Below, in pieces: positions 34,601 through 43,987 of a stretch of DNA of 59,240 nt. This stretch comes from Chloroflexota bacterium (GTDB lineage Bacteria; Chloroflexota; FW602-bin22; JACPRP01): assembly GCA_016210495.1 (NCBI GenBank), contig JACQUC010000264.1, positions 1-59,240 of the forward strand. The letters run 5' to 3'. Positions within the stretch are counted from its first letter, which is position 1, and each line of letters opens with the position of its first letter. Under the pieces are notes generated by a model. That model was given only the letters and a program-made list of their open reading frames with translations, had not been told where the DNA came from and did no database searches. A program made the position numbers and the translations under genes.

Positions 34601-34683
34601 TCTCGGCGCTCTACCCGGCCGGGAGTGATGAGAAGCGCTGGGTGGATGGGGTGCTGGCACGCAAGAAGAGCCTCGGGTTCTGA
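31678..34683 (+). CDS. DUF1156 Zn-ribbon adenine-specific DNA methylase (module A)
   Basis: 1001 residues. The N-terminal DUF1156 domain has the [10 protein letters not shown] and [20 protein letters not shown] signatures. SAM-binding motif I is DPFAGGGAIPLEA (~172-184), with [12 protein letters not shown] after it. A zinc ribbon has CEGPAC (~262) and CPVCGY (~324), and the catalytic DPPYYN is at ~551-555. It would methylate adenine in DNA, marking the host. The C-terminal ~300 residues are G/C-richer and better conserved with the flanking DUF499 gene than the middle part. The DUF499 gene starts 15 bases after its stop. Paralogue: 46164. Confidence 0.92.
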   Translation: MGNTPARWPRRLIEVDLPIKRISSHASREKSIRHGHISTLHIWWARRPLAACRAVICAALWLDPVDRNCPQSFREAATGILCEFAEQVRSDPVLAELCFSTWSRWMRTNTASLKSGEPSCWPDLRYALLDFIADFANWKASCVPAFTHTAQALTEAANVALGGEPGTRPLVIDPFAGGGAIPLEALRVGADAFASDLNPVAVLLNKIALEYLPKYGPQLATDVRYWGAWIKERIKGELDEFYPPNQDGETPVAYLWARTIQCEGPACGVEVPLIRSQLLARRGANSIVLTLNPDAEKQRVNIDLASGRTAGSDQGTVRRGAVTCPVCGYTTPVERVRAQLKQLRGGVDASRLLAVVDRNADGKNYRLPTLMDVEAVERARRFADRGSILPSTELPLMSGVFNVPIYGMDRWDLLFSSRQLVSADAIGRGIDAAVREIQATRDNADLALALKVLLVLALDKYLDFRSSLCAWINVGEKIGHTFGRQALGMIFDWAEGVPFGDISGSWERSIEFIAEFLATEGKCGLNCGTVEQALAQNHPLPDSSAQAFVTDPPYYNAVPYADLSDFFYLWLKRRLDQDFPDLFGSSVAPKAAELCEMRGWDPIRYPEKGAAFYEAGMRSALSEGRRLCDASGIGVVIFAHKTTAGWESLLSALIDSGWVITASWPIDTERGGRLRAMNSAALASSIHLVCRPRVTEDPSSVAENVGDWRDVLVELPKRIHEWLPMLIQESVVGADAIFACIGPALEIYSKYSRVEKASGAEVRLAEYLEYVWAAVAKEALNTIFREADATGFEEDARLTAMWLWTISTGNGSAGVKETSGYAADEEAGDDSESGGKKAAPGGYTLEYDAARKIGQGLGAHLEKLGYVVEVKGGYARLLSVAERTRYLFGKEAGQTPVSRKQKQPLQLSLFAELVEAEEAAAHSVTGAPPAGATVLDRVHQAMILFGAGRSEALKRFLVEDGAGKEQSFWRLAQALSALYPAGSDEKRWVDGVLARKKSLGF

Positions 34684-34698
34684 CGCAGGAGGCGTAAG

Positions 34699-37638
34699 AT
34701 GACCAAGCTCAAGCCGTGGTTCGACGTCGTCAAGCCCCGGGAGGACCTGCGGACCGGCAAACCCCTCGATGCCTCGGAGTTTGCCGTGCACCTCGAGCAC
34801 GTGCGCGAAAGGCGTGCGCCCGATGACTACCAGATTCCGGAGCGATTCTTCGAGCGCACCTACATAACCAGGACGCTGCGCGATCTGGCCGCCGAGGTCG
34901 TGCGCCGGCTGTCCGGCGAGAGGGTTGCCACGTCCGCCGTCTTCAACATGGCTACCCAGTTCGGCGGTGGCAAGACCCACGCCCTCACGCTGCTGTACCA
35001 CCTGGCCGCGGGCGGCCGCAACGCCGACTCGTGGCGCGGCGTGCGGGGAATCCTCAGCCAGGCCGGCGTGCCGGGCATCCCTGCGGCAGCGACCGCCGTT
35101 TTCGTGGGCACGGAGTTCGATTCACTATCCGGCAGGGGTGGCGATGACGGCAGCCCGCGCCGCCTGACCCCCTGGGGCGAGATTGGCTGGCAACTTGGCG
35201 GAGAAAACGGGTTCGAGCGGGTGGCCAGGCACGACGCGCAAGGGATCGCCCCGGCCGGGGATGTGATCCGTTCCTTCCTGCCCAGTGGGCCAACGCTGGT
35301 CCTGATGGACGAGCTGATGAACTACATCAGCCGCAATCGCAAGACGGGGCTGTCGGCGCAGCTCTACAATTTCCTGCACAACCTCGCGGAAGAAGCACGC
35401 GCTCGCGACAATCTGGCGCTGGTCGTTTCCATTCCAGCATCGGAGCTGGAGATGAACTCCGACGACCAACGGGACTACGAGTCCGTGAAGAAGCTGCTGG
35501 ATCGTGTCGGCAAGGCCGTCATAATGTCGGTGGAGACCGAAACGGCTGAGATCATCCGGCGCCGGCTGTTCGAGTGGGGTGGATTGCCCGAGGAGGGCGC
35601 GCGCACCTGCGCCGAGTACGCCGATTGGGCGATGGAGCATCACGAGATACTCGGGGATGCCGACATCGACACGATCAGAGAGAGATTCGCCGGCAGCTAT
35701 CCGTTTCATCCGGCGGTGCTGTCGGTGTTCGAGCGCAAGTGGCAAAGCCTGCCACGATTCCAGCGCACGCGGGGTGTCCTCAGGCTGCTGGCGCTGTGGG
35801 TATCGCGTGCCTACGAGTCGGGCTACAAGGGAGCGGAGCGTTGCCCATTGATCACGCTGGGATCGGCACCGCTGGAGGACTCTTACCTCCGGGCAGCCAT
35901 GTTCGAGCAGTTGGGCAGCGATGCCCTGGAAGGACCGGTCACAACCGACATCGCCAGCACCAAGGAGTGTAACGCGCAACGGCTGGACCGCGAAGCCAGT
36001 GAGGCGGTGAAGAAGGCTCGGCTGCATCAGAAGATCGCCACGGCGATCTTCTTCGAATCGAACGGTGGAATGACGAAGGCAGAAGCGACGTTGCCGGAGA
36101 TCCGCTTCGCCGTGGGCGAGCCCGATCTCGACATCGCCAATGTGGAGACGGCCCTCGATGCCCTGGTAGACTCCTGCTACTACCTCTCGGCGGAGCGGAA
36201 CCGGTACAGGTATAGCCTTACGCCCAATCTCAATAAGCTACTGACGGACCGCCGCGCTTCGGTGCAAGCGAAGTCTATCGAGGACCGGGTGCTGGAAGAA
36301 GTGCAATCTGTTTTCAGAGCCGGGCCCACGATCCCCGCTCGCGTCTACTTCCCGGAGAAGAGTGGCCAGATAGCGGATGTTGCCGTATTGACCCTGGTCG
36401 TGCTTGGGCCGGGCCGTCCGCTATCGGAGCCGGGAACGCCCAGGCTGATCGAGTCTCTGATTCGCGAGCACGGGCTGGCCGGCCGCACCTTCAAGAGCGC
36501 GCTCCTCTTCGCCGTGCCCGAAGGGACCAGCGCACTTCAGAACGAGGCACGGAACGGGCTGGCCTGGGAGGACATCGCCGGCGACGACGAGACGCTGAAG
36601 CGGCTCGACGATACGCAGTTGCGGCAGTTGAAGACAGGGCGCGAAAAGGCTGCACGGGACTTGAGGGAAGCGGTCTGGCGCACGTACAGGTACATCGCAC
36701 TGCTCGACAAAGACAACGCCCTGAAGGAGATCGACCTGGGCCTGGTCCACTCGAGCATGGCGGGCTCGCTGACCGAGGTTATCATCAATCGCCTGCGCCA
36801 GGACGACGAGATCACGGAAGCAGTGGGGCCGCATAAGCTGGTGCGCTACTGGCCGGCGGTAGCTGAGTGGAGCACCAGGGCTGCGCGCGATGCCTTCTTC
36901 TCGTCGCCGCTGCTGCCTCGCCTCATTGACCCGATGGCGATTCGCCGGACCATCGCCGATGGCGTGTCACAGAAGATCCTCGCCTACGTGGGCAAGGGCG
37001 CCGATGGCAAGCTCGAGCCATTCCACTTCGGAACAGCTCTTTCGGAGGCGGACATCGAAATCTCCAACGACATGTTTGTCCTCACTGCCGCGGAGGCCGC
37101 CAAGCACGTCGAACCGCCGCGGTTGGCGCGAGTGGAGCTGAAGCCCTCCTCGGCACAACTGCGTCCAGGCCAGGAGATGCAGTTCTCGGTGACGGCGTAC
37201 GACCAGCACGGTCGCCCTTTTCCGATAGACGCGCCGATGTGGTCGGCAAGTGGCGGTACGGTAGACCAGTCCGGGAGCTACGTTGCGGCTTCCACCCCCG
37301 GCTTCTACACCATCGCCGTCACATCGGGGGAGATCGGTGCGAGAGCGAACGTGCAGGTAGTGTCCGAGGACGCGCGGCCGAAGACGGGGCGTGGTGGAGA
37401 AGCAATCAAGCCTCCACCCAGAGCGGCGTCAGGGCTACGCTGGCAGGGTAACGTGCCCCACCAGAAGTGGATGAACTTCTATACGAAAGTGCTGTCACGC
37501 TTCGTCGGTATTCCGGGGCTGAGGCTGACGGTCGAGTTCGAGATACCACCAACGGACGCCGTTACCCAGTCCAAGGTAGAAGAAACCAGGACGGCCCTAC
37601 GTGAGCTTGGGCTCAATGAGGAGCTGGAAGTCACCTGA
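34699..37638 (+). CDS. DUF499 AAA-type ATPase with Ig-like domain (module A)
   Basis: 979 residues. The DUF499 ATPase core has Walker A QFGGGKTHAL (~86-95) and Walker B LVLMDELMNYI (~200). A middle helical part has the [19 protein letters not shown] signature. Residues ~810-887 form a bacterial Ig-like beta sandwich (VELKPSSAQLRPGQEMQFSV, then YTIAVTSGEI), unusual in a cytoplasmic ATPase. A terminal ~70-residue domain ends ALRELGLNEELEVT. DUF499 proteins recur with DUF1156 methylases in defence islands; their activity is not established. AGGAGG lies before the ATG. Confidence 0.9.
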   Translation: MTKLKPWFDVVKPREDLRTGKPLDASEFAVHLEHVRERRAPDDYQIPERFFERTYITRTLRDLAAEVVRRLSGERVATSAVFNMATQFGGGKTHALTLLYHLAAGGRNADSWRGVRGILSQAGVPGIPAAATAVFVGTEFDSLSGRGGDDGSPRRLTPWGEIGWQLGGENGFERVARHDAQGIAPAGDVIRSFLPSGPTLVLMDELMNYISRNRKTGLSAQLYNFLHNLAEEARARDNLALVVSIPASELEMNSDDQRDYESVKKLLDRVGKAVIMSVETETAEIIRRRLFEWGGLPEEGARTCAEYADWAMEHHEILGDADIDTIRERFAGSYPFHPAVLSVFERKWQSLPRFQRTRGVLRLLALWVSRAYESGYKGAERCPLITLGSAPLEDSYLRAAMFEQLGSDALEGPVTTDIASTKECNAQRLDREASEAVKKARLHQKIATAIFFESNGGMTKAEATLPEIRFAVGEPDLDIANVETALDALVDSCYYLSAERNRYRYSLTPNLNKLLTDRRASVQAKSIEDRVLEEVQSVFRAGPTIPARVYFPEKSGQIADVAVLTLVVLGPGRPLSEPGTPRLIESLIREHGLAGRTFKSALLFAVPEGTSALQNEARNGLAWEDIAGDDETLKRLDDTQLRQLKTGREKAARDLREAVWRTYRYIALLDKDNALKEIDLGLVHSSMAGSLTEVIINRLRQDDEITEAVGPHKLVRYWPAVAEWSTRAARDAFFSSPLLPRLIDPMAIRRTIADGVSQKILAYVGKGADGKLEPFHFGTALSEADIEISNDMFVLTAAEAAKHVEPPRLARVELKPSSAQLRPGQEMQFSVTAYDQHGRPFPIDAPMWSASGGTVDQSGSYVAASTPGFYTIAVTSGEIGARANVQVVSEDARPKTGRGGEAIKPPPRAASGLRWQGNVPHQKWMNFYTKVLSRFVGIPGLRLTVEFEIPPTDAVTQSKVEETRTALRELGLNEELEVT

Positions 37639-37745
37639 TACTTGGCCGCCTCACCGAGATGGCGATCGGTACACCGGAGGAGCGGCTTCCTTGCGGGGTC
37701 CATGACTGAGGAGTAGAATGAAATTAGAAAGCTAACATGCTAGAT

Positions 37746-37774
37746 TTGACGTCTGGGCAGAGGGTGCTTATCTG
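37746..37774 (+). promoter_or_regulatory. Promoter of the small cupin gene
   Basis: TTGACG (37746-37751), 17-base spacer, TATCTG (37769-37774), about 80 bases before the cupin start at 37857. Confidence 0.6.
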
Positions 37775-37856
37775 GCATCAAAAAATACTATGTAGCTCGC
37801 CTTTTTGGCAGGAGGGCGCTTTCGAAGCCGACGTCAGGTTTGGCTCGAAAGGAAGC

Positions 37857-38234
37857 ATGATAGTGGCAAAATACGAGTACAAGACATTCAAAACACCCGA
37901 TGAGGTGAGGAAGTTCGAAAAGGGAAAACTGGAACTGGCAAACCTAGACAAGGGGGCGATCGGACGGTTTACACTCGAGCCCGGGTGGCGGTGGTCCAAG
38001 CACGTCAAGCCGATTGCCGGTACCGAATGGTGTGAGGTCGCTCACTTCAACTATATGATATCAGGGCGCATGCACGTCAAGATGGTGGATGGCGCCGAGT
38101 TCGAAGTCGGCCCGGGCGATGTTGTGACACTCGAGCCGGGGCACGACGCATGGGTCGTCGGCGACGACCCGGTCGTCGCCCTGGACTGGATCGGCGCAGC
38201 CAACTACGCCAAGAGAACGTCGCGGCCTATCTAA
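37857..38234 (+). CDS. Small cupin-domain protein
   Basis: 125 residues, a single cupin barrel. Motif 1 is around EWCEVAHFNYMISGRMHVKM and motif 2 is EVGPGDVVTLEPGHDAWVVG; LEPGWRWSKHVKPI precedes motif 1 and carries a possible metal histidine. The start at ATG 37857 follows GAAAGGAAGC; a longer frame from 37737 would run through the promoter. It lies between the two defence modules and is probably ordinary chromosomal content, since its own promoter separates it from the DUF499 gene. Confidence 0.8.
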   Translation: MIVAKYEYKTFKTPDEVRKFEKGKLELANLDKGAIGRFTLEPGWRWSKHVKPIAGTEWCEVAHFNYMISGRMHVKMVDGAEFEVGPGDVVTLEPGHDAWVVGDDPVVALDWIGAANYAKRTSRPI

Positions 38235-38277
38235 CACGCGGCCGACGCATCGGCCTGTTTCAGAACGATATCCGCTC

Positions 38278-38347
38278 CGCGATGGTTGGGCCAGGTGGGC
38301 CTCTACGCCAGCCAGCGTAACCGTGAACTCCTGGCCCACCATCGCGG
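38278..38347. terminator. Long hairpin between convergent genes
   Basis: CCGCGATGGTTGGGCCAGG (38278-38296) pairs with CCTGGCCCACCATCGCGG (38330-38347) apart from one bulged T, with a ~33-base loop. It sits between the cupin (plus) and kelch (minus) genes and could stop transcription from both sides; there is no T-run, so it may equally be a palindromic repeat. Confidence 0.5.
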
Positions 38348-38354
38348 ATGTGAG

Positions 38355-39347
38355 CTAGCGACACTCCGCCTCGGGGCGGAACACCTGGTGGAGCGTAGAG
38401 CCACTGCTCCCGCCGACGGCGGTGCCCCCGCCTGGGATATGAACCCAGCCGTCGACGAACGCTGCGCCGGTGACGCCGTGCACCGGAACCGGCATGGGGT
38501 CCAGGCGCTGCCAGGCATCGTTCACAGGGTTGTACACCTCGACCTCGGCGAAGACGCCCATGGGATGGGTGTCGGTTTGGCCCTCGCCACCCCAGACGTA
38601 GAAGCAGCCGTTAGCGGCGATGCCGTTGATGCCACCCCGCACCGTGGGCATAGGTGACCTGGTGGTCCACTCGCCGGTCGCCGGGTCGTACACCTCCAGG
38701 ACGTCGGTCATCTCGCTCTGGAACCCGCCGCCGAAGCGTCCCCCTACAACGTAGAGCACGCCGTCGATGGCCGCGGCGGCGATATGGTTGCGGGCCGTGG
38801 GCAGGTCCGGCAGCGTGGTCCACGTGTCCTGGCGCGGGTCGTAAACGGCGAAGTCGTTGCCGCGCGGCGGGCGCCCGCCCGCGACGTAAATGCGGCCGTC
38901 GATGACCGCCGCCACGCCGGCGCTGCGCTCGGTAGGCATTGGCGCGCGAGGCGTCCAGATGGCGGTCGCCGGGTCGTACTCGAGCACCGTATCGAGGTAC
39001 TCTCCCTGCGCAGTGGTCTGCCCGCCGATGTGGTACACTTTCCCGTCGAAGGCTGCCGCCATGCCGTGGTTTATCGGCTGGGGCAGCGGCGTGGTGAGCT
39101 CCCACTCGTCCTTTGCGGAATCGTACACCTGGACGGTGGTCACGGTTAGGCGTGTGGCCGGATAACCCCCGATGATGTAGACCTTCCCGTCCAGCTCGGC
39201 GACGGCGAACTCCGAGTTAGGCTCCAGCAAGGGCGCGCGGGTGCTCCATACAGGTGCGGGATCGTCCGCGCGGGCGGGCGGCGTCAGGCACGCTCCCGCT
39301 ACCAGGGCAAGCGCGGCGAGCGAAAGAGCGAATCTCCACCAGGCCAT
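38355..39347 (-). CDS. Secreted kelch-repeat protein
   Basis: 330 residues. The signal peptide (hydrophobic ~6-22) has a possible lipobox (VAGAC). Then come about six kelch repeats of ~48 residues, each with the Gly-Gly pair and spaced aromatic residues (DGKVYIIGGYP, DGKVYHIGGQT, DGRIYVAGGRP, DGVLYVVGGRF, NGCFYVWGGEG, DGWVHIPGGGT). They form a beta-propeller outside the membrane; ligand or activity unknown. ATG 39347 follows GGAGGTGAGAACC. A 20-codon fragment of a second copy lies at 24420. Confidence 0.88.
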   Translation of the reverse strand: MAWWRFALSLAALALVAGACLTPPARADDPAPVWSTRAPLLEPNSEFAVAELDGKVYIIGGYPATRLTVTTVQVYDSAKDEWELTTPLPQPINHGMAAAFDGKVYHIGGQTTAQGEYLDTVLEYDPATAIWTPRAPMPTERSAGVAAVIDGRIYVAGGRPPRGNDFAVYDPRQDTWTTLPDLPTARNHIAAAAIDGVLYVVGGRFGGGFQSEMTDVLEVYDPATGEWTTRSPMPTVRGGINGIAANGCFYVWGGEGQTDTHPMGVFAEVEVYNPVNDAWQRLDPMPVPVHGVTGAAFVDGWVHIPGGGTAVGGSSGSTLHQVFRPEAECR

Positions 39348-39469
39348 GGTTCTCACCTCCGGCATCTTATTGTGCAGTCCCAAACGTGCTCGCTGGCACG
39401 GCGTTCGCAAGTCACTCTACACGAGGATAAGTGAACCGCAAAGGACGCAAAGGAAGACGATCGCCTTCG

Positions 39470-39676
39470 TCAGACATTGCCTTTCGTTTTGGGGCAGATA
39501 ATGTCAACCATTACTCCCTTGTAGAACACGATGATATGTTCTTCGCTCGCCGAGTCGCCGAGGCGAATCCTCTTCTTGAGGCTCATCGCCTTGAGATCTC
39601 GAACGGTGTTCTCGAAGAAGTGGGATTGGTGACCGCAGTCACATTCGTAGGACGAAGGAATGATTTCTTTTGGCAT
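39470..39676 (-). CDS. Small zinc-site protein, unknown function
   Basis: 68 residues, opening MPKEIIPSSYECDCGHQSHF: the Cys-x-Cys-Gly-His set plus a later Cys (IICP) could bind one zinc. The middle is basic (MSLKKRIRLGDS), followed by a beta strand EHIIVFYKG. I recall similar stand-alone proteins in environmental bacterial genomes but no function. The start follows GGGGGGTGATC with good spacing. It is downstream of and co-directional with the 98-residue gene. Confidence 0.65.
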   Translation of the reverse strand: MPKEIIPSSYECDCGHQSHFFENTVRDLKAMSLKKRIRLGDSASEEHIIVFYKGVMVDIICPKTKGNV

Positions 39677-39760
39677 AGAACGATCACCCCCCAGTCAAGA
39701 TCGTCGCCCCATCTATTTGGGCGAATACGGGCGTTTGGGCAGCGGGCGCAGGTGTTTTCG

Positions 39761-40057
39761 TTATTCGGCGAAGAGCTCGTTTGCTGTTTTGCCACCCCGA
39801 TCAGGCTGGGGCGTGGCGTTCCAGATGGCGGTGGCCAGGGCCATCCAACGGTTGAGCTCCGCGACGTCGTCGACCGGGCCAACGCGCTTGAATACTTGTC
39901 TGGCGAAGGCGAGGTTATCGTTGCGTTGCATGCAGCGCACGACCAGGTTGGCCCACTCCTGTTCGGAGAGAACGAGCTTTAAGCGCCCGGCCTGCAGGGC
40001 CTCGCTGCTCATCCGGGCCACGGCCTCGGAGAGGGTTTGAAGCGATGGGGTATTCAT
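39761..40057 (-). CDS. Small helical protein, probably leaderless mRNA
   Basis: 98 residues, all-helical, without signal or membrane segment (LSEAVARMSSEALQAGRLKL, VLSEQEWANLVVRCMQR). Not recognised. No ribosome site precedes the ATG, but a good promoter at 40064-40092 puts the expected transcription start at about the A of the ATG, which would make a leaderless message. The 68-residue gene follows after 84 bases. Confidence 0.6.
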   Translation of the reverse strand: MNTPSLQTLSEAVARMSSEALQAGRLKLVLSEQEWANLVVRCMQRNDNLAFARQVFKRVGPVDDVAELNRWMALATAIWNATPQPDRGGKTANELFAE

Positions 40058-40063
40058 AGTGGT

Positions 40064-40092
40064 TGTATAGCATATGGCAGGCGTAAAGGCAA
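40064..40092 (-). promoter_or_regulatory. Promoter abutting the start codon
   Basis: Minus strand: TTGCCT (40087-40092), 17-base spacer, TATACA (40064-40069). The expected +1 coincides with the start codon at 40057. Confidence 0.65.
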
Positions 40093-40210
40093 GAGTGATA
40101 GAGGCCCGTATTGAGTTCTCCGTATGTTGGAGTTCGGCGAAGCTGTTTCCGGCTGAGAACTTGATGTACCGATTAGTTGAGGCTTGGTCATGATTGGCTG
40201 GTAGGAATCT

Positions 40211-40266
40211 GGGAGCGCTGGCGTCTCGCCTGCCGGCCCACTAGCAGGCGAGACGCCTGCGCTCCC
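40211..40266. repeat. REP/BIME palindrome
   Basis: Two 23-base copies of the REP unit (core GGCGTCTCGCC) face each other at 40211-40233 and 40244-40266 with a 10-base loop, just upstream of defence module B. Confidence 0.85.
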
Positions 40267-40375
40267 GGCTCAACGTTCCCGGATCAACGTTCCCGGTCCG
40301 CCTTGCGCGCCTTGTTGGATTTATGACCATACCTCGATTGGTTGTTCAACTCTACCCCCAACCTCGCTCCAGTGA

Positions 40376-40404
40376 TTGCTTAGTAGGCAGCCTTGGTGTA
40401 AAAT
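40376..40404 (+). promoter_or_regulatory. Promoter of defence module B
   Basis: TTGCTT (40376-40381), 17-base spacer, TAAAAT (40399-40404), 44 bases before the GTG start of the helicase. Confidence 0.65.
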
Positions 40405-40447
40405 ACTTGCGCGTCGGTGTCCTGGAATCGTTTGAAAGGAGCCTCGC

Positions 40448-43400
40448 GTGCGCCTTGAAGACCTGATGCCGGGGATTTCGCTGATCGGCCTCGAACCTTC
40501 GGCGGTTGTGACGGTTGTCGCCGTCGTGTCCATCGCCGAGGGTGCTGTGCAGGTGATCTACAAGACGCCCGATGGTGCCCTCAAAGAGCGCCTGCTTGGA
40601 CGGGCCGACGAGGCGAATGTCGGCATCGCCACGCAGGAACGACCGTGGGCCTTCGACGGTGACGGAGAAGCCTTTCAGCTTGCGGTCGAGGCCAAGCGCA
40701 TCGACCTCGCCTTCCTTTTTGACCCCATGATGGCGGTGCACACCTCGAACGTGGAGCCGCTGCCACACCAGATCACGGCCGTTTACGAATCCATGCTGCC
40801 GCGCCAGCCCTTGCGCTTCGTCCTCGCCGACGACCCCGGGGCGGGCAAGACCATTATGGCAGGCCTCTACATCCGCGAGCTGATCATGCGCGCCGATGCC
40901 CGCCGTGTACTCATAGCCGCACCCGGCAGCCTCGTGGAGCAGTGGCGCGAGGAGATGTACGAGAAGTTCGGCCTGGAGTTCCGCATCTTTTCCAGTGAGC
41001 TCGAGGCCGCGTCGCCCAGCGGCAATCCCTTCGAGGACAACGACCACCTTATCGTCCGACTGGATCAGATGGCGCGCAACGAGGAGACACAGGAGAAGCT
41101 GTGCCACGCGGGATGGGACCTGGTCGTGTTCGATGAAGCCCATAAGCTCGCCGCCCATTACTTCGGCAGGGAGTTGAAGCGTACGAAGCGCTTCAACCTG
41201 GCCGAGAGAGTCGGCCAGCAGACGCGGCACCTCCTGTTGTTGACGGCAACGCCGCACAACGGCAAGGAGGAAGACTTCCAGCTTTTCCTTTCGCTGCTAG
41301 ATTCGGACCGTTTCTACGGCAAGTTCCGTGATGGCGTTCATAAGGTGGATACCTCCGACCTGATGCGCCGCATGGTGAAAGAGGAGCTGGTAAAGTTCGA
41401 CGGCACGCCACTCTTCCCAGAACGCAAGGCTTACACGGTGAACTACACGCTCTCCGATATCGAGGCGGCCCTGTACGAATCCGTTACACATTACGTGCAA
41501 ACGGAGATGGGCAAGGCCGATGCCCTGGATGGCAAGCGCAAAGGCTCCGTCGGCTGGGCACTGACCGCGCTCCAACGCCGGTTGGCATCGAGCCCCGAGG
41601 CGATCTTCCAGTCGCTCAAGCGTCGCAAGGAACGCCTTGAGGGCCGCCTGCGCGAGGAAAAGCTTGGCCAACGCGGACAGCAGATACTGGCCGAGACACT
41701 GGCCGATGTCCCCGAGGACGACGACGAACTGAATGCCGAGGAGCGGGAGAGCCTGGAGGAAACGCTGGTCGATCAGGCAACCGCCGCCCGTACTATCGCC
41801 GAGCTGGAGCAGGAAATCGTGGTTCTCCAGAGACTCGAACGCCAGGCGAAAGCCGTCGTCGTCTCTGGGCAGGACCGCAAGTGGGACGAGCTTTCCCGGA
41901 TCTTACAGAACGACCCCGCTATGCGCGATGCTGGCGGCCGCCAGCGCAAGCTCATCATCTTTTCCGAGCACCGCGACACTTTAAACTATCTCCAGCAGAA
42001 GATCGCGGGCGTGCTGGGGAACGCCGAGGCCATCGTCGGCATCCACGGCGGCACCCGCCGCGACGAGCGCCGCCGCTTGCAAGCGCTGTTTCGCTCTGAC
42101 CCGGACGTCCGCGTCCTGGTCGCTACCGACGCGGCCGGCGAAGGCGTGAACCTCCAGAACGCGAATCTGATGGTCAACTACGACCTGCCGTGGAATCCGA
42201 ATCGCCTGGAACAGCGCTTTGGGCGCATCCACCGCATCGGTCAACAGGAGGTCTGTCATCTCTGGAACCTCGTCGCCAGGGAAACCCGCGAGGGCGAGGT
42301 CTATCACCGGCTGCTGAAGAAGATCGAAGTCGAGTGCGAGGCTCTGAAAGGCCGCGTCTTCGACATCCTGGGCGAGGTCTTCGAGGATACGAGCCTCAAA
42401 GAGCTGCTCCTCCAGGCCATCCGTTACGGCGACCAGCCGGAGGTCCGTGCTCGTCTTGGCCAGCGCATCGAGAGCGCACTGGATCACGATCACCTGAAGG
42501 CCATTCTCGACCGCAACGCCCTGGCGCAGGAAACGATGAGTGCCGAGCGCCTCTTCGCCGTGAAGGAAGAGCTGGACAAGGCCGAGGCCCGCCGCCTCCA
42601 GCCGTATTTCGTCCGCTCCTACTTCATGAAAGCCTTCGCGGCTCTGGGTGGCTCCATGTACCCACGCGAGGCCGGGCGCTTCGAGATCACCCACGTCCCG
42701 GCCACCATCCGCGAGCGCGACCGCCTCATCACCGGCCGGAACCGCCGCGATCTTGCCCCCGTGCTAAAGCGCTACGAGCGAGTTTGTTTCACCAAGGAAG
42801 CCGTCCGCCCGCTGGACAAGCCGGGCGTCCCGTTCGCCGTCATGCTCCATCCTGGCCACCCGCTCATGCTCGCCATTAGCGATTTGCTGCTGGAGCAGCA
42901 CGCCAATCTGCTGCGGCAGGGCACAGTGCTGCTGGACCCGGCCGACGATGGCGAGGAGCCGCATCTGCTGTTCCTTTTGACGCACGAAGTCAAATCGGGC
43001 GATGGTCAGTTGCTTTCGAAGCGGCTGCAGTTTGTGCGAGTGGCACCCGATGGCTCGTCCGCGTTCGCCGGTTGGGCGCCGCACCTTGACCTCGAGCCGG
43101 TAGGCGCCGCCGACCGTGCGCTCCTCAGGGACGTGCTGAGCGCGTCTTGGATTAGCGTCGACCAGGAACAGCGCGCCCTCGCCCTTGCCGCCGCCACGCT
43201 GGTGCCGGAACATTACCAGGAGGTCGCCGCCCGTCGCATCGCCCACGTAGACAAGACCCTGGCTGCCGTTCACGAGCGGCTCACCAAGGAGATCGACTTC
43301 TGGTCTGACCGCTGGCTCAGGCTCAGGGAAGACCAGGAAGCCGGCCGGGACGTCCGCCTCAACCTCGAAAACGCCCGCCGCATCGTCGCCGACCTCGAAG

Positions 43401-43957
43401 GGCGTCTTGAAAACCGCAAGCGGGAGTTGATGGCGATGCGCCACGTCACCTCGGCCACGCCGGTTGCGCTGGGCGGCGTGCTGGTAGTGCCGGCCGGCTT
43501 GCTCCGCCGCCTGCGCGGCGAAGCGCCCGCCGCGGATGGCGCCGTCTTCGCCGCCGACGCCGTTGCTCGCGCGCGCGTCGAGCGCCTGGCGATGGACGCG
43601 GTGCGCCGGGTCGAGGAAGCCCGCGGCTGCCGTGTCGTGGACGTCTCGGCCCAGAAGTGCGGCTGGGACATCACATCCTATCCTCCCACCCTGGACGGCA
43701 GGCAACTCCAGGCGCGACACATCGAGGTCAAGGGCCGCGTGAAGGGCGCCAGCACCGTCACGATCAGTCGCAACGAAATGCTCTACGCGTTGAACCAGTC
43801 GGACAAATTCATCCTCGCCATTGTGCTCGTGGACGAGGGTGACAAAACAGATGGCCCGTGGTATATTCATAATCCATTTGACCAAGAACCCGGCTGGGGA
43901 GTCTCCTCCATCAACTTTGACATTCAGGAATTTCTGAAAAGAGGAGAACATCGATGA
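40448..43957 (+). CDS. SNF2/HepA-type helicase with C-terminal DUF3883 (defence module B)
   Basis: 1169 residues. Same architecture as 24607: [13 protein letters not shown], Walker A DDPGAGKT (~128-135), [23 protein letters not shown], then [14 protein letters not shown] and the [14 protein letters not shown] motif VI of the second RecA domain. A coiled, Glu/Arg-rich insert follows the first domain (~400-470). The DUF3883 tail is GWDITSY ... [10 protein letters not shown], again with an Asp...Glu-Val-Lys pattern. The two helicases are clearly homologous but diverged, so they are not a recent duplication. The GTG start follows AAAGGAGCCTCGC. The AlbA_2 gene follows after 30 bases. Confidence 0.92.
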   Translation: MRLEDLMPGISLIGLEPSAVVTVVAVVSIAEGAVQVIYKTPDGALKERLLGRADEANVGIATQERPWAFDGDGEAFQLAVEAKRIDLAFLFDPMMAVHTSNVEPLPHQITAVYESMLPRQPLRFVLADDPGAGKTIMAGLYIRELIMRADARRVLIAAPGSLVEQWREEMYEKFGLEFRIFSSELEAASPSGNPFEDNDHLIVRLDQMARNEETQEKLCHAGWDLVVFDEAHKLAAHYFGRELKRTKRFNLAERVGQQTRHLLLLTATPHNGKEEDFQLFLSLLDSDRFYGKFRDGVHKVDTSDLMRRMVKEELVKFDGTPLFPERKAYTVNYTLSDIEAALYESVTHYVQTEMGKADALDGKRKGSVGWALTALQRRLASSPEAIFQSLKRRKERLEGRLREEKLGQRGQQILAETLADVPEDDDELNAEERESLEETLVDQATAARTIAELEQEIVVLQRLERQAKAVVVSGQDRKWDELSRILQNDPAMRDAGGRQRKLIIFSEHRDTLNYLQQKIAGVLGNAEAIVGIHGGTRRDERRRLQALFRSDPDVRVLVATDAAGEGVNLQNANLMVNYDLPWNPNRLEQRFGRIHRIGQQEVCHLWNLVARETREGEVYHRLLKKIEVECEALKGRVFDILGEVFEDTSLKELLLQAIRYGDQPEVRARLGQRIESALDHDHLKAILDRNALAQETMSAERLFAVKEELDKAEARRLQPYFVRSYFMKAFAALGGSMYPREAGRFEITHVPATIRERDRLITGRNRRDLAPVLKRYERVCFTKEAVRPLDKPGVPFAVMLHPGHPLMLAISDLLLEQHANLLRQGTVLLDPADDGEEPHLLFLLTHEVKSGDGQLLSKRLQFVRVAPDGSSAFAGWAPHLDLEPVGAADRALLRDVLSASWISVDQEQRALALAAATLVPEHYQEVAARRIAHVDKTLAAVHERLTKEIDFWSDRWLRLREDQEAGRDVRLNLENARRIVADLEGRLENRKRELMAMRHVTSATPVALGGVLVVPAGLLRRLRGEAPAADGAVFAADAVARARVERLAMDAVRRVEEARGCRVVDVSAQKCGWDITSYPPTLDGRQLQARHIEVKGRVKGASTVTISRNEMLYALNQSDKFILAIVLVDEGDKTDGPWYIHNPFDQEPGWGVSSINFDIQEFLKRGEHR

Positions 43958-43987
43958 CGAGCGAATCACGCGAGGGTCGGAGACGAG

